DNA from: Valencia hispanica
Taxonomy: Eukaryota > Chordata > Actinopteri > Cyprinodontiformes > Valenciidae
DNA: 64,000 bases
Assembly: GCA_963556495.2 (NCBI GenBank)
Contig: OY747713.1
Coordinates: forward strand, 49,194,224 to 49,258,223
Direction: 5' to 3'
The position numbers were made by a program, and so were the translations under genes. Every line of letters starts with the position of its first letter. The first letter of the stretch is position 1. Below, piece after piece: positions 34,591 to 45,897 of this stretch. The notes below the pieces were generated by a model. That model searched no databases. It was not told where the DNA came from and saw only the letters and a list, made by a program, of their open reading frames with translations.

Positions 34591-34689
34591 ATATATGCAG
34601 CTGAAACAGGTAGCCTAGTGTGTCCCAAATGTTTCAAAATTAAAATCTTTATATAACATTATAATTATGGCCTTTCTTTTGGGGGGTGG

Positions 34690-34890
34690 CTTAAGCTTTA
34701 TTCTTTAATGTCATTTTTTAAAATACATTACTTTTATACTTTAAGTAGTTTTGAATCAAGTACTTTTTTACTTTTACTTGAGTAAAGAACTTGACTTGAT
34801 ACTTTAACTTCTACAGAATACTTTTTAAACCCTAGTATCTATACTTCTACTCGAGTTTTGAATGTGAATACTTTTGACACCTCTGCTTAA
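34690..34890. repeat. Dispersed AT-rich fish repeat (ACTTGAGTA type)
   Basis: Words such as TTTTACTTTTACTTGAGTA, TTGATACTTTAACTTCTACAG and CTAGTATCTATACTTCTACT recur widely in fish genomes, as I recall. Family name not known to me. Confidence 0.5.
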
Positions 34891-35289
34891 ATTACTCTTT
34901 TATAGATGAACTAGACTTGCTCAATGAATCCAAATCCTTGAATGATTTTACCATCCTATAGGACAACTGTCTGAGGGAACATAATAAAGACAAAAGGACT
35001 TTGCCCAAAACAAACTCAACCAATTTTCCTCTGCCTTGCCCTTATCTTCCCCTCAACATCCCCAGAACATCATCCTCAGAACCCAAACCCATGCAGGTCG
35101 TTGGGGCTCGTTCGGGTTCATTGTGCATGCGTCAGGGTCTGTCAGACCCACCAAGACCGGCTCCCCAACAAGCATGGTTTTTAACTGGTTTTAAGTATTT
35201 TTAAAGACTGGTTCTAACCGATTTTAACACCACTTACTTATTAATAATCTGGATGTTTTTATCAGATCTTTTAATCGGTAGGGAGCGAG

Positions 35290-36560
35290 GACTACTTCTC
35301 TCCCCACACCATGCCTCTACTCACCTGCAGCCCTGGGTGTTATGGCTGCGCAAAACTCAGCCAGAGGGTTCGGGAGCTAGAGCAGAGGATTTCAACACTC
35401 CACCAAACCCAGGACCACGAGCGCGACGTGGACATAATCTTCAACCGGAGTCTCAGCGCCGCCTACAGTGCACAGCTGGCGGGCACTATTCCTTGCCAGC
35501 CCTGCGAAGCTGTGGAGGAGGATCCATCGCCAGGTCTCCAAGCGGACTCAGGGTGCCAAACGCCCGCATGTCATCTGCTGCAGAGGAGGAATGCTGGTTC
35601 CAGCAGGGGGCTAAACTAAAAGCCCACATCAGCTCCACTCTGGTGCTCCAGGGTGCCCGGTTAACGGTTTGGCCTGGCCGCGGTGGGGGCGCTTGGAGCA
35701 GCTGCCACCGCTCTCCTCCAACCTGCCTGCCATTATCAAAATGTTTCAGCGCCCTGGATGCAGATTTTCCTACTCTGATAGCCCCTGGTCCCCGTAGCTC
35801 CATAGGATCACCGCCCAATCCCTCCCAGCAGCCGGAGCGACAGTCTGACTCTGCCAGCCTTCCACATCGTGCCAAATCCCGGGCTGCAGCCAGAACTTGT
35901 CGAGGAGTGCTCCACTTCACCCTGAACTCACGGAACAAGCCCTCGGCGTCGCTCAAACATCGCTGCAGTCCTGGGGATGCTTCTCCACCTGGTATACAGC
36001 AAGTCCTGGATGGTGAAAGATCCTCTGCCCAGCGCAAACATCCACCTGCAAACCTGCCGCCCACCACACTAATCACCTGGGACTTCATAATCAGAAATGT
36101 GAGGTTGAAAGGAGCCCTCGCACTGTTTCCCTGGAGCCACTGTCACGGACATTGCTGAACAGATCCTGCAGCTCATTGAACTACACAAATATGTGAGGAA
36201 AGTTGTGATTCACGTTGGCACCAGTGACACTCATAAACAGTAGTCTGAGCTCCTGAAATGTGATTTTATTCACACATGTCTCTGTTTAAATCTCTGGCCC
36301 CACCCCCAACGTCAGCAGAGGAGGTGGATGTTTTAGCAGAATCTTATCCCTGAATACTTTGCTCTCCTATGCCACCGTCATTCACAATATTGGTTTTATA
36401 GACAATTTTAACATTTTTTGGGGCAGGAAGCACCTGTTGGGACCAGATGGGCTTCAGCTTAACAGACAGGGCATCCGGATGCTGGCATTGAGTCTGACAT
36501 GTCCACCCCCCGTCTACTACACCGGCCCCAGCTGCCTCTGCCCTTTCCGCCACATCCTGA
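35290..36560 (+). pseudogene. L2-type LINE ORF1 with SGNH-esterase-like domain, broken
   Basis: The first product of an L2-clade LINE, an RNA-chaperone-like protein with an esterase-like domain. It starts at ATG 35311 (MPLLTCSPGCYGCAKLSQRV), giving a Cys-rich head and a short coiled coil (VRELEQRISTLHQTQ). A Pro/Ser-rich linker follows in other frames. The esterase-like part is visible as VIHVGTSDT (36205-36231, block III, normally HVGTND) and GPDGLQLNRQG (36440-36472), where the catalytic His of the DGLHLN block is replaced by Gln. Several stops and shifts make it inactive. The long plus-strand frame 35253-36158 is mostly an off-frame reading of this region. Confidence 0.75.
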
Positions 36561-37590
36561 TGTGCTAATGGTCCCTGCTCCTATGAACTCACCCCTGATT
36601 TTTAACAGTAACTCACATACTGGACTTGGACCTTGTTCCACATCATTCATACCTGTTATTATCAGCAGAGAGTGGACTAAAAATCATAAAACGAACAAAT
36701 GCAACCCCAATAATCTCAAATAGGTACCAAAAGCTCCACATTCAGTAAATCATACAGTCACTCCATCTCCAATCACTATTAATATGGCACACTAATGTTC
36801 TCTCTCTGCTGAACAAAACTTTTATAATAAATGATCTGATTTTAGACCATAATCTTCGTTCTTTATTTTTAACAGAAACATGGCTGAGTGCCGATGCCCC
36901 TGTTGTTCTTACAGAGGCCTCCTCACCAAATTTTAACTTCTCTTATTCTACAAGTAGCAAAATGGGAGGGCGAACTGCTTTTATAAGTTCATCAACACTT
37001 TCTGCCAAACCTGTTTTATTTGCTAACTATTTTACTTTTGAATATAATGCAACTGTTTTAGCACTCCTCAGATTTTATGTGTCACAATGTATAGGCCTCC
37101 TAAAATGAGTGCACTTTTTATTCAAGAATTTTCTGAGTTTTTATCAATTCTCCACAGCTCCTTTGAAATGATCACATTGGCTGGTGATTTTAATCTACAC
37201 ATGGATAACCTTTTAGACCCTTTATCAACAGATTTTTTTAAATATTCTGACTTATATGGATTTTAACCAACATGTCAGGCAGCCAACTCACAACAGAGGA
37301 CACGCCCTGGACTTCGTCATCACGTATGACCTGTCCATCAGTGTGTCTTCTGTTTTTGACTTGGCTGTCTCTGACCACTACTGTGTGTTTTTTAACATCA
37401 CCAGTTTTATCCAGCAGGAGACCTCTGTGAGAACTGTCAGGAAGCGCCATCTAACCCCTGAAGTGGCTGCAGATTTTCTGGAAGTTTTTGAAAAGAATCC
37501 TCCTATAGCTTTACCTACCCCTGTGATTTTATTGTCAATGATTTTAACAGTAGGCTTCAGTCTGCTTTTGACTTGCTTGATCCACTAAAA
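36561..37590 (+). pseudogene. L2-type LINE ORF2: APE endonuclease part, broken
   Basis: The endonuclease that nicks target DNA. GDFNLH lies at 37183-37200 and the PTHNRGHALDFVITYDLSI stretch at 37280-37335, followed by AVSDHYCVFFNI (37363-37400), which holds the catalytic SDH. Further upstream LFLTETWLSADAPV (near 36866) is the Glu-containing block. Stops and shifts occur between them (for example after DLYGF at 37263). The last part (HLTPEVAADFLE) begins the linker to reverse transcriptase. Confidence 0.8.
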
Positions 37591-38035
37591 GTTAAAAGTT
37601 TACATTCTAAAGCTGCACCGCCGTGGAGAAATGAAAATCTCAGAAAAATAAAGAGAGATTGTAGGGTGGCAGAGAGAAAATGGAGGAAAAGTAAAACAAC
37701 GCTAAAACAACAAATAGACACAGATATTCTCAAATTATACAATAACGCAGTAAGAAATTCAAGAAACACATACTTTTCCAAAATCATCTGAGAACATAAA
37801 AATATTTCCAAAATCCTTTTTTTCACCATTGAAAATCTTTTTAACAGTGTAAAATTTTAGAAAAGGTTGTTTAAATTCAACGTAATGATTTTATAATGAA
37901 CGCGATGTCCTGGAGAAACTTCAGTCTGGTTGTAGGGTGAACCACAGCACAGAGACGGCCCTTTTGAATAATTTTAATAATTTTACATTAAACTATGATG
38001 CACAGAAGGTGACTGTTGGTTCTACTGGATCTGTC
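37591..38035 (+). pseudogene. L2-type LINE ORF2: start of reverse transcriptase, left of the insertion
   Basis: AAPPWRNENLRKIKRDCRVA and ERKWRKSKTTL form the basic linker (37610-37700). The reverse transcriptase then decays until VLLDLS at 38018-38035, the first catalytic block, where a 2.05-kb insertion interrupts it. The block resumes as LSASFDTVDHTILL at 40084. Confidence 0.8.
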
Positions 38036-40083
38036 CACTTCCTGCTCTCCACGTGGATGGACGCTTTTCTCTTTGCCTCCCTACTTTTGTCTACAGTACT
38101 TCTACATTCTTTTGTCTTGTCAACTATTTTTGGAGGATCTTGTGTCTCTACATTCTCCTCCGGAAAGAACAACCATGGTTCTGGATCTGGTTCTGCTCAG
38201 CTGGTCTCTTAATACAATAAATCAAGTTTTCCCGAAGAACGGCTAAAAGGGAGAGCCGAGTTATTCCGATGGAACATCGTGGAGGATCTTGTATCTATCA
38301 CTTTTGACCATCAAGGACGTTGGAAACATGAATATAATTGGATTCATGATAACCGGATATCTGCTGATTATCGCAGGTGGATTTTCTGAGGTATCTTAAA
38401 CTTCAAGCTTAAAGGCAGCAATTGGCAGGCTGCCCGAGCTACAGGAAGGTTGCTGTGCTGTCAACACTCAGACTATTTGCGATGTGCGAGCAAAATTGGA
38501 GTCTTTCGCTGCATGGGTAATAAGTTGGAGAAGTTCTCAGCCAGCTGGAAGGTAATCTGACCTACGATTTGGCCATTTGGACTGAACTCGGACCACTGAC
38601 AGGCGAAGATAACTTTTTCTTGCCTTAGAGTCTGTTTCTAAAACAATTTCTTATCTACTGGAATTCGACTCCCTGGTCTTGGTAGACGAAACAAAAAAAC
38701 TCCCTTGTGTGTGCAAAAGGACGCTCCATCCCACCCCACTCCCCCATCCCCCACATCAGCCTGTGAACTCCCTGACTCAGCCCCAAGGTCATATATTACA
38801 TCACAGGTGACAAGACTCTGGGATTGAACTGAGAGGAGTGTCATGGTCTCACATTAATGCACACGTACATCCATGCACGGTCACGCCACAGCTACAGACA
38901 TGCACGTGCTCCTGGATTTCAACATGCTCGCGGTACCCTAAGACCCTCGCTCCCACTCCCGCAAAGTGGGCTAGTGGAGCGTGCTAAGCCGTGAACCCAG
39001 AGCCACCCTTCCTGCCCTGTGTTATCATGTGTTGTGAATGATATATGTGTTTTCTATGTGTTGAGGTGGGTTTTTTTTAGCACCCAAGCTGTGTCATCCA
39101 ATGTGGGGCCAGGGCTTACCCCAGCTTTCCCCTGGACGCATAATGGGCGTGTAACGTAATAGACGTGTTTTATTCGCGAATTCAACAGAGCATCCCTTCT
39201 CACCAGGTGCATTTTAGACGCGTATCACTCGCGAAAGCATTCCACACAGCTGGTCCTGGGAGATCACAAAATCACAGGAGATTTGCAATTGCATAACTTA
39301 AAGGGCAGTATCCACAAGAAAGTATAATTCTATGTTAATATTTATCTTAAACTCACCATCCACTCCCCAAACTGCAGATGTTTCTGTCCATGTCTTCTTA
39401 TCTTTCATGTTGTCCTTGTAAAAATTATCACTGGTATCAGATAAACTGGGTGATTCTCCACTTCAAGGCTTAAATTCTAGTCGTCCATGATAAAAACTAA
39501 TTAGTCCCACAGACCGACTGACTTCAACCCTGGTGTCACAGTTAGTGATGTTTTGTTTTGTTTTTTCGTAGTTAAGCAATCAGAAATCTGCATGTGTCTT
39601 TTAATTTGAAAATTTCTGGGTTATTTTGACTGCTTCCTTGCCTGATTTCCTGTCTCGCCCGATCTAAACTGCTGAAATTGATGCGTTTTAGATGTGTAGA
39701 GCATAAAAAAAAGACCTGGGAAAGGGGCCGCGACACAAAGATTTGAGACGCGTCTGATTCGCACTGCTTCGCGCCCGGTGTAAATGGAACCTGAAATTAA
39801 TGCCGGCTAATGGCTGCATATTAAGCTTCATAGAGGTTACGCGCCCGTTATGCGTCCAGTGGAAAGCAGGGGTTAAATGCATTTTTTTCTCCATCCCCCA
39901 TCCCCATCCCCTACCTATTGTGAATCATTTCTATCTGCTAAAGGGGCGCTAGTAAAGCCGGCTGCAACCACGGTCTCCCAAATCCGTTATTGTGTTAATG
40001 CTTGTAAGTGTTTGTATGATCTCGGATTGGTTCCACTTGAAACGGAATTTCCCCACAGGGATTATTAAGGTATCTCTTATCTT
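38036..40083 (+). mobile_element. Retroelement insertion inside the L2 LINE, itself split by a MITE
   Basis: The sequence between VLLDLS and ASFDTVDH of the host LINE. Its right end carries TTTCCCCACAGGGATTATTA followed by TATCT repeats, a LINE-type tail; the same tail occurs at 43965-44105. ATCT is shared at both junctions. Without the MITE at 39119-39872 the insertion is about 1.3 kb. No protein-coding frame was recognised, so it may be a 5' and 3' UTR derivative or a non-autonomous LINE. Confidence 0.65.
39119..39872. mobile_element. Harbinger-type MITE with TTA target duplication
   Basis: Inverted ends CCCCAGCTTTCCCCTGGACG and the complement of CGTCCAGTGGAAAGCAGGGG agree over about 31 bases with few changes. 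TTA flanks both ends (39116-39118 and 39873-39875), fitting the three-base TWA duplications of PIF/Harbinger elements. The 754-bp interior is non-coding; both ends contain CG-rich GACGCG and ATTCGCG motifs. Confidence 0.8.
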
Positions 40084-40585
40084 ATCTAAGCGCTTCCTTT
40101 GATACAGTAGACCACACTATTCTTTTAACCCGTCTAAAACAGACTGGCCTCTCTGGTGCTGTTCACAAATGGTTTACATCATATCTTACAGACAGGACTT
40201 TTATGGTAAGTTTAAATACCTAAGGTCCTCAAGATCACATGAGGTGTGCCCCAGGGTTCAATTTTAGGCCCGATGCTTTTTAACCTTTATATGCTCCCTC
40301 TTGGGGGGTGTCATCGGTAGACATGGAGTTAACTTTCACAGTTATACTTATGATATACAGTTATACATCTCCATGTCTCCCGATGACACACGGCCAATGG
40401 ATGCACTTTTTAACTGCATTTTAGACATCAAATCCTGGATGATAGAAATTTTTCTCCAGCTCAACCAGGACGAAAAGGAAGTTATAGTCATTAGTCCTGG
40501 CTCAGAGAGAGAAACTTTTATCAAAACTACAATCCCTTTCTTTTAATCCTTCTTTACAAGTGAAGAACCTGGGATCAAAAATAAA
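40084..40585 (+). pseudogene. L2-type LINE ORF2: reverse transcriptase, right of the insertion
   Basis: Resumes at LSASFDTVDHTILLTRLKQT, passes an altered GVPQGS block (GTGTGCCCCAGGGTTC, 40245), and reaches FHSYTYDIQLYISMSPDDT (40334-40390), where the catalytic YADD has become YTYD. It then reads LQLNQDEKEVIVISPGSE and, after a stop, VKNLGSKI (40560-40583), where it is cut and followed by an L1 3' UTR. Inactive. Confidence 0.8.
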
Positions 40586-40589
40586 TATC

Positions 40590-40990
40590 CTGTCAGCCAT
40601 TGGCTGGCCATCGCCCCTGCGGCCGGTCCCTGGCCGGGTGCCTGATGGTGGGGCGCCCTCAGGCCCTGGCCCTCCGGGCCCATGGCTAGATCCGCCCTGG
40701 CATAGCCGGTTGCCGGCGGAGCCTGTGGGCTCGTCACTGCGCCCCCGCCGGCCCATGCATTGTAGTACCTGGATGTTCCCCCAGGGCTCTCCTCTGCTCC
40801 TCTCTTGGGGGTGCGGTCAGCCCTTCGTTGGTCCGCCTGTAGTTCCTGTGCTCCAGGGGTCCTTTGGGTTGCTATGGCTCCGATCTCCTTCATGTCTGCG
40901 TAGATTCCTGGCAGGCGGATCGATGACCCCTTACACCAGCTATTGAACACTCATATGGAGAAACCTAATATGCACCAGCATGCTCACACA
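40590..40990 (+). mobile_element. L1/Tx1-type LINE 3' UTR fragment
   Basis: GC-rich L1 3' UTR sequence matching 2220-2530 and the complement of 61460-61800 (CCTGGATGTTCCCC, GATCTCCTTCATGTCTGCG, ATGCACCAGCATGCTCACAC). It is cut at both ends: by the L2 LINE on the left and the CCCTAA-bearing repeat on the right. Confidence 0.75.
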
Positions 40991-41368
40991 CTCACACACA
41001 CAAACACACACACAAAAGTCCGTATTGCTACCCATATTGGGACTTTATATTGACTTCCATTCATTTTAATACCTCCATTTATGCCTAACCCAAACCCTTA
41101 CCCTAACCCTAACCCTAACCCTAACCATTACCAGTTTTTTCCTAACCCTAACCTTAACCAAAACATAATACACACCACACCTCTAAACCTAACCCCTAAC
41201 CCCCAAAAAAGGGGGTCCACCATATTAGGACCGGGCTTTGGTCCCTACAAGGTCCATGGGTCTTTAGAAGGTTAGCGAATATGCCAGAAAAGGTCCTACA
41301 TAGGATAGTAATACAAGAACACACACACACACACACACACCCACACACACGCGCACACACACAAGCTC
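40991..41368 (+). repeat. Second copy of the CCCTAA-bearing, CA-flanked repeat
   Basis: Begins and ends with CA runs (about 40985-41010 and 41318-41364) and contains four or more uninterrupted CCCTAA units near 41100-41128. It shares several blocks with 1488-1912. Confidence 0.8.
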
Positions 41369-41381
41369 TTATTATGGCATA

Positions 41382-42938
41382 CACACTCAACAAAAATATA
41401 AACGCAACACCTTTGTTTCTGCTCCCATTTTTCATGAGATGGACTTAAAGATCTAAAATTCATTCCAGATACACAATATTACAATTTCTCTCAAACATTG
41501 TTCACAAATCAGTCTAAATGTGTGATAGTGAGCACTTCTGCTTTGCTGAGATAATCCATCCCACCTCACAGGTGTGCCACATCAAGATGCTGATCTGACA
41601 TCATGATTAGTGCACAGGTGTACCTTATACTGCCCACAATAAAAGGCCACCCTGGAATGTGCAGTTTTGTCTCACAGCAAAATGCTACAGATGCCACAAG
41701 CATTGAGGGAGCGTGCAATTGGCATGCTGACAGCAGGAATGTCAACCAGATCTGTTGCATTGAATGCTCATTTCTCCACCATAAGCCGTCTCCAAAGGCG
41801 TTTCAGAGAATATGGCAGTACATCCAACCGGCCTCACAACCGCAGACCACGTGTAACCAGACCAGCCCAGGACCTCCACATCCAGCAGGTTCACCTCCAA
41901 GATCGTCTGAGACCAGCCACTCAGACAGCTGCTGAAACAATTGGTTTGCATAACCAAACAATTTCTGCACAAACTATCAGAAACCGTCTCAGGGAAGCTC
42001 AACTGCATGCTCGTCGTCCTCATCAGGGTCTTGACCTGACTCCAGCTCGTCGCCGTAACAGACTTGAGTGGGCAAATGCTCACATTCAATGGCGTCTGGC
42101 ACGTTGGAGAGGTGTTCTCTTCACGGATGAATCTCGGTTTACATTGTTCAGGGCAGATGGCAGACAGCGTGTGTGGCGTCGTGTGGGTGAGCGCTTTGCT
42201 GATGTCAATGTTGTGGATCGAGTGGCCCGTGGTGGTGGTGGGGTTATGGTATGGGCAGGCATCTGTTATGGACGAAGAACACAGGTGCATTTTATTGATG
42301 GCATTTTGAATGCACAGAGATACCGTGATGAGATCCTGAGGGCCATTGTTGTGCCATACATCCATGAACATCACCTCATGTTTCAGCAAGATAATGCACG
42401 GCCCCATGTTGCAAGGATCTGTACACAATTCTTGGAAGCTGAAAATGTCCCAGTTCTTGCATGGCCAGCATACTCACCGGACATGTCACCCATTGAGCAT
42501 GTTTGGGATGTGCTTGACCGGCGTATATGACAGCGTGTACCAGTTCCCACTAATATCCAACAACTTCGCACAGCCATTAAAGAGGAGTGGACCAACATTC
42601 CACAGGCCACAATTGACAAGCTGATAAACTCTATGCGAAGAAGATGTGTTGCACTGCATGAGGGAAATTGTGGTCACACCAGATACTGACCGGTTCTGAG
42701 TCCCCAGACCCCCAATAAAGCAAAAAACTGCATCTTGATGTGGCACACCTGTGAGGTGGGATGGATTATCTCAGCAAAGCAGAAGTGCTCACTATCACAC
42801 ATTTAGACTGATTTGTGAACAATGTTTGAAAGAAATGGTAATATTGTGTATCTGGAATGAATTTTAGATCTTTAAGTCCATCTCATGAAAAATGGGAGCA
42901 GAAACAAAGGTGTTGCATTTATATTTTTGTTGAGTGTG
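41382..42938 (+). mobile_element. Tc1/mariner-type transposon, nearly intact, with long inverted repeats
   Basis: Both ends read CACACTCAACAAAAATATAAA (or its complement with one or two changes), and inverted similarity extends about 210 bp, including CTTCTGCTTTGCTGAG and CACCTCACAGGTGTG. TA precedes the left end; TG follows the right end, one change from TA. The element is 1557 bp, the usual Tc1 size, and carries one long transposase gene. It is the best preserved transposon in the window. Confidence 0.95.
41667..42689 (+). pseudogene. Tc1 transposase with a single premature stop
   Basis: The transposase cuts and rejoins the element at TA sites. The frame is open from ATG 41667 (or ATG 41682) for 287 codons, then meets TGA at 42528-42530 and continues in the same frame to TGA 42687-42689, about 340 codons in all. 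A paired-type helix-turn-helix DNA-binding domain covers residues about 10-110 (ALRERAIGMLTAGMSTRSVA). The DD34E core has Asp154 in LFTDESRF, Asp242 in FQQDNARPH and Glu277 in SPDMSPIEHVW, with 34 residues between the last two. The stop lies 10 residues after Glu277. CGA to TGA at a CpG would explain it, since arginine is expected there. Confidence 0.92.
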
Positions 42939-42944
42939 TGTCAG

Positions 42945-43960
42945 GATTAGAGCGTTATCATAGCATGACCCCACGTTATTCAAAATATTCTGGGTCATCC
43001 GTGCCTTTTTTTGAAGCATTTAGCAAAAGGTCCAACCCTGCAGGGGTTGGGCGGTCCCACCCACTCCGCACATTTCAGCTAATCAGGAATACACACAGAA
43101 TCACAACATCTGTGATTGGTTCTTACCCTTCCTATCGATCTGTTGCTAGGTTGTCACTATCAGTTTGCATGCATAGTTATTCAGTGAAAAACTTAGGATG
43201 TAGAGTACCTATTACCTTTTAAACCTGTTCGAACCGGTCCGGTACTTCAGCTGCTTTTAACACAATATTAACCATTTTCTGACCGGAACAAACATAGCCT
43301 TTTCAGTTAGTCACGCAACATTTACTGGCAGGCTTGCCGTTAAGCAATTTCCTGCTTATTTCTTGTTCGTTAAGTTCCTATGACAGACACTATGGAGCTG
43401 TGAAAGTCATACTCTTCCTTCAATAAGCCTTAAGTTTTTTCAACCATGTCAACCTTTATGTAGAAGAATATATTTTAAATCATCAATTCCCTCTTTCGCC
43501 CTCTTGTAAAAAATGGTGAAAAAGACCAATAAGCACATATTTATTTACAGCTCAGTTTTTTAATCTACTAGCTGATTTAATGATAAACAAATGTTTTTAA
43601 AATTTGGAAACTCTCTTTCTTTGTTAAGATGGTAATAACTTGTACTGGGGGTCGTACTGCGCGCCCAGGAACCTTGGAACCTTCACTCAGCTCACTTAAT
43701 TACCTTAACAACCTCGACCTAATGTTAAAGTTTTTAAGGTTAAAGTTTCCTCTTCAACTTTGGTTTCTGTCTGATGTCATCCATTGGCTCCAGGCTGCTG
43801 CAGAAACCAGATGCCTTTGCCTTTCAGTTAAGCTTCAGGGTGTACTTAACCGTCCTCTACAATTTTTAGGCCTCAAAATTAAGACGCCCCCTTTGAGGTG
43901 ATATTTTTCAAATAACCACCTTTTTTAAACCAGACCCTGCTCCTCTGCCTGCTTCTGATC
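42945..43960. other. Unassigned region
   Basis: No gene or repeat recognised. A possible minor feature is the near-palindromic GTTCGAACCGGTCCGG at 43230. Confidence 0.3.
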
Positions 43961-43964
43961 TTGT

Positions 43965-44105
43965 AGAGCCTTCGTCAAAGGGGCGCTAGGAAAAGCCTGG
44001 CTCCTTCTGCGGTCTTCCAAATCCTGTTGGGATTGGTTGAACTGAAACCTAATTTCCCCACAGGGATTATTAAAGTATCTCTTATTCTTATATTCTTATT
44101 CTTAA
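43965..44105 (+). repeat. LINE-type tail fragment
   Basis: Shares GGGGCGCTAG, CCCACAGGGATTATTAA and TATCTCTTATTCTTAT with the right end of 38036-40083. It abuts the end of the retroviral pol remnant. Confidence 0.6.
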
Positions 44106-44468
44106 ATCTGATTGGGTGCACCCTGGCTCTGGTGCTGGTGTACACTGGCTCCAATGGTACCAAGTTGACCCTTTTCCTTTAAGCTGGACCTCGTGGGTGG
44201 TTCTGACTGTAACCTGGTATGGGCCTGTCCACCTGGGCTCATTCCATTTCCTCTTTATGACACGTAGCCACACCCAGTTAACCTCAGATGGCTCTGGAGC
44301 TGGCCTTTGAGTTACTGGTGGTGCGGTGGTGAAGGCCCTAATGAGTGCCTTCAAGGCCTGGAGGTCACCTGCTAGATCCAGGGAGGTTTGTTCTGTCTGA
44401 GTCCTGATTCCTGCAGCTGGCCCTGGAAATAGTCGTCCAGTCATACACACAGAGGATCTAATGATCAT
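44106..44468 (-). pseudogene. Retroviral integrase C-terminal domain remnant
   Basis: The minus frame contains VNWVWLRVIKRKWNEPRWTG and then a QLKGKGSTWYHWSQC stretch, the SH3-like C-terminal domain of gamma/epsilon-type retroviral integrases that binds DNA. It is separated from the core at 44549 by a frame break and missing sequence, and is followed by a LINE tail. Confidence 0.7.
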
Positions 44469-44548
44469 TAATGCGATGGGAAGTGCGTCAACTCAAGTCA
44501 GTCCGGTCTGAGCCACAACTTTGGCTACTTTGGTCTTAAGGTTCTGGT

Positions 44549-45000
44549 TCATCCTCTCCACTGCTCCCTGAGACTGTGGGTGCTCACTCTTTCTGAGAGA
44601 CCATGCCAGGGAATATAATGATTCACCAGGCATTTCACAACTGTCTTGCTATCCTCTCTTTTGGCTGGCCAAGCCTCGGGCCATCCAGTCAGTGGATCTG
44701 TCAGAACCAGAAGGTACTTGTAACCCCTTAGAGGGTTCCCCATGTCAGTGTAGTCAATCACAACTTCCTGGCCTGGCCTGAAGAGCTCTTTAAAAGAGCC
44801 CATCTCAGGCTTGATTGCTGGTTTAGGATTATATTCACCACTCATACATTCACACAAAAAATGTTTCACCCTGTCTGTCATTAAAGGATGCCACCAGAAA
44901 CACAGGTTCCTTTTCATCTGTGCTTGTCCTACATGTCCTAAACCATGCACTTCTTCAAAAATACTCGGTTTCATGCTTGCTGGCCACACCAGTCTACCAT
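44549..45000 (-). pseudogene. Retroviral integrase zinc-binding and core domain remnant
   Basis: The minus frame begins with an HH-type segment (GHVGQAQMKRNLCFWWHP), a changed Cys pair (FLCECMSGEYNPK), then VIDYTDMGNPLRGYKYLLVL holding the first catalytic aspartate, and WPEAWPAKREDSKTVVKCLV. The SDNG block with the second aspartate is lost (VSTHSL in its place). It follows RNase H on the same strand. It derives from an old endogenous retrovirus. Confidence 0.75.
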
Positions 45001-45398
45001 CTCCTGTTGGTGCTGAATAGGCTGTCCCTGAGTAGTGAGGAAATCTGTTCTCCTCCACTGAGACAATTCCACATGGATTGCCTCCCACCCATAGGGGTGA
45101 ACACAGTCATCTTTTTTCCTTCTCCTAATTTGCAAGCTTCAATCAGAGCCCTGATTTCAGCTTTCAGAGCTGACTGCGTTCCTTCCAGCTTTCCCTGGCT
45201 CCTTATATAATATCCTTGTTCCCCGTGTTCCATCACAACATAACCTGCTCTCAAATCTCCTTTAGGTGACCTAAAACAGCATTCATCTGTGAATAACTTT
45301 ACTCCTTCTGCTAATGGTTCCTGTTTCAGATCTTCTCTGACTCTACTCTCTCTCACTGTCCTTTCCAAACAGTCATGTGGCTCTCCTGAAATTCTCAT
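45001..45398 (-). pseudogene. Retroviral RNase H domain remnant
   Basis: LFTDECCFRSPKGDLRAGYV holds the first catalytic aspartate, and SALKAEIRALIEACKLGEGK the glutamate. The TDS block is changed to TPM (VFTPMGGR), so the third acidic residue is lost. The downstream reading passes into integrase. Confidence 0.75.
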
Positions 45399-45897
45399 CT
45401 AATCAGCCATGTTGATTCCTTTGTGGACAAACGTAAGGTTTGGTGACTCTAAAATTGTATTGAGCCTCTGTTGTCTCAATGTAGATAGTGTAAATGCCTC
45501 TGAGTTTATTATTGCCATAACTCCATCTGTTGTTAGAATTTGCAGCGGATGTCCTCTCACTATGTGTGCTGTTTTCTGAAGCAGGTGAGCTATTCCTGCT
45601 GCGTGACGTGTGCACGATGGGTGTCTGATTTCTGTGGCATTAAATTTTACACTTATGTACATCACAACCTTCCTATTTCCCCTTTGTTTCTGAAACAGAA
45701 TGCCATTCACCACCCCATTTATTTCAGAAACATCCAGGAAGAAATCAGCTGAGTAATTAGGTATTGAGAGATCAGCGGCCGTCGAGAGCTGTTGTTTAAG
45801 TTTAATGAACGCTTCTTCAGCTGGTACTATCCAGTTAAGCTGTGCATTGAGTTGTTTCATGCTATGTTCATTAACTAATGCTAAAGCTGTAATTGGG
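45399..45897 (-). pseudogene. Retroviral reverse transcriptase thumb/connection remnant
   Basis: The minus frame reads ITALALVNEHSMKQLNAQLN, EEAFIKLKQQLSTAADLSIP and HAAGIAHLLQKTAHIVRGHP. These are words of the connection region between polymerase and RNase H. The polymerase active site is not present; the sequence is interrupted at 45898 by a GC-rich insertion. Confidence 0.75.

Noticed and set aside
35253..36158. A 301-codon plus-strand open frame as a novel protein
   Set aside because: It overlaps the L2 ORF1 start codon and coiled coil in another frame. Its Pro/Ser/Arg-rich text is a by-product of GC-rich sequence.
41742..42428. A 228-codon minus-strand frame
   Set aside because: Antisense shadow of the Tc1 transposase gene.
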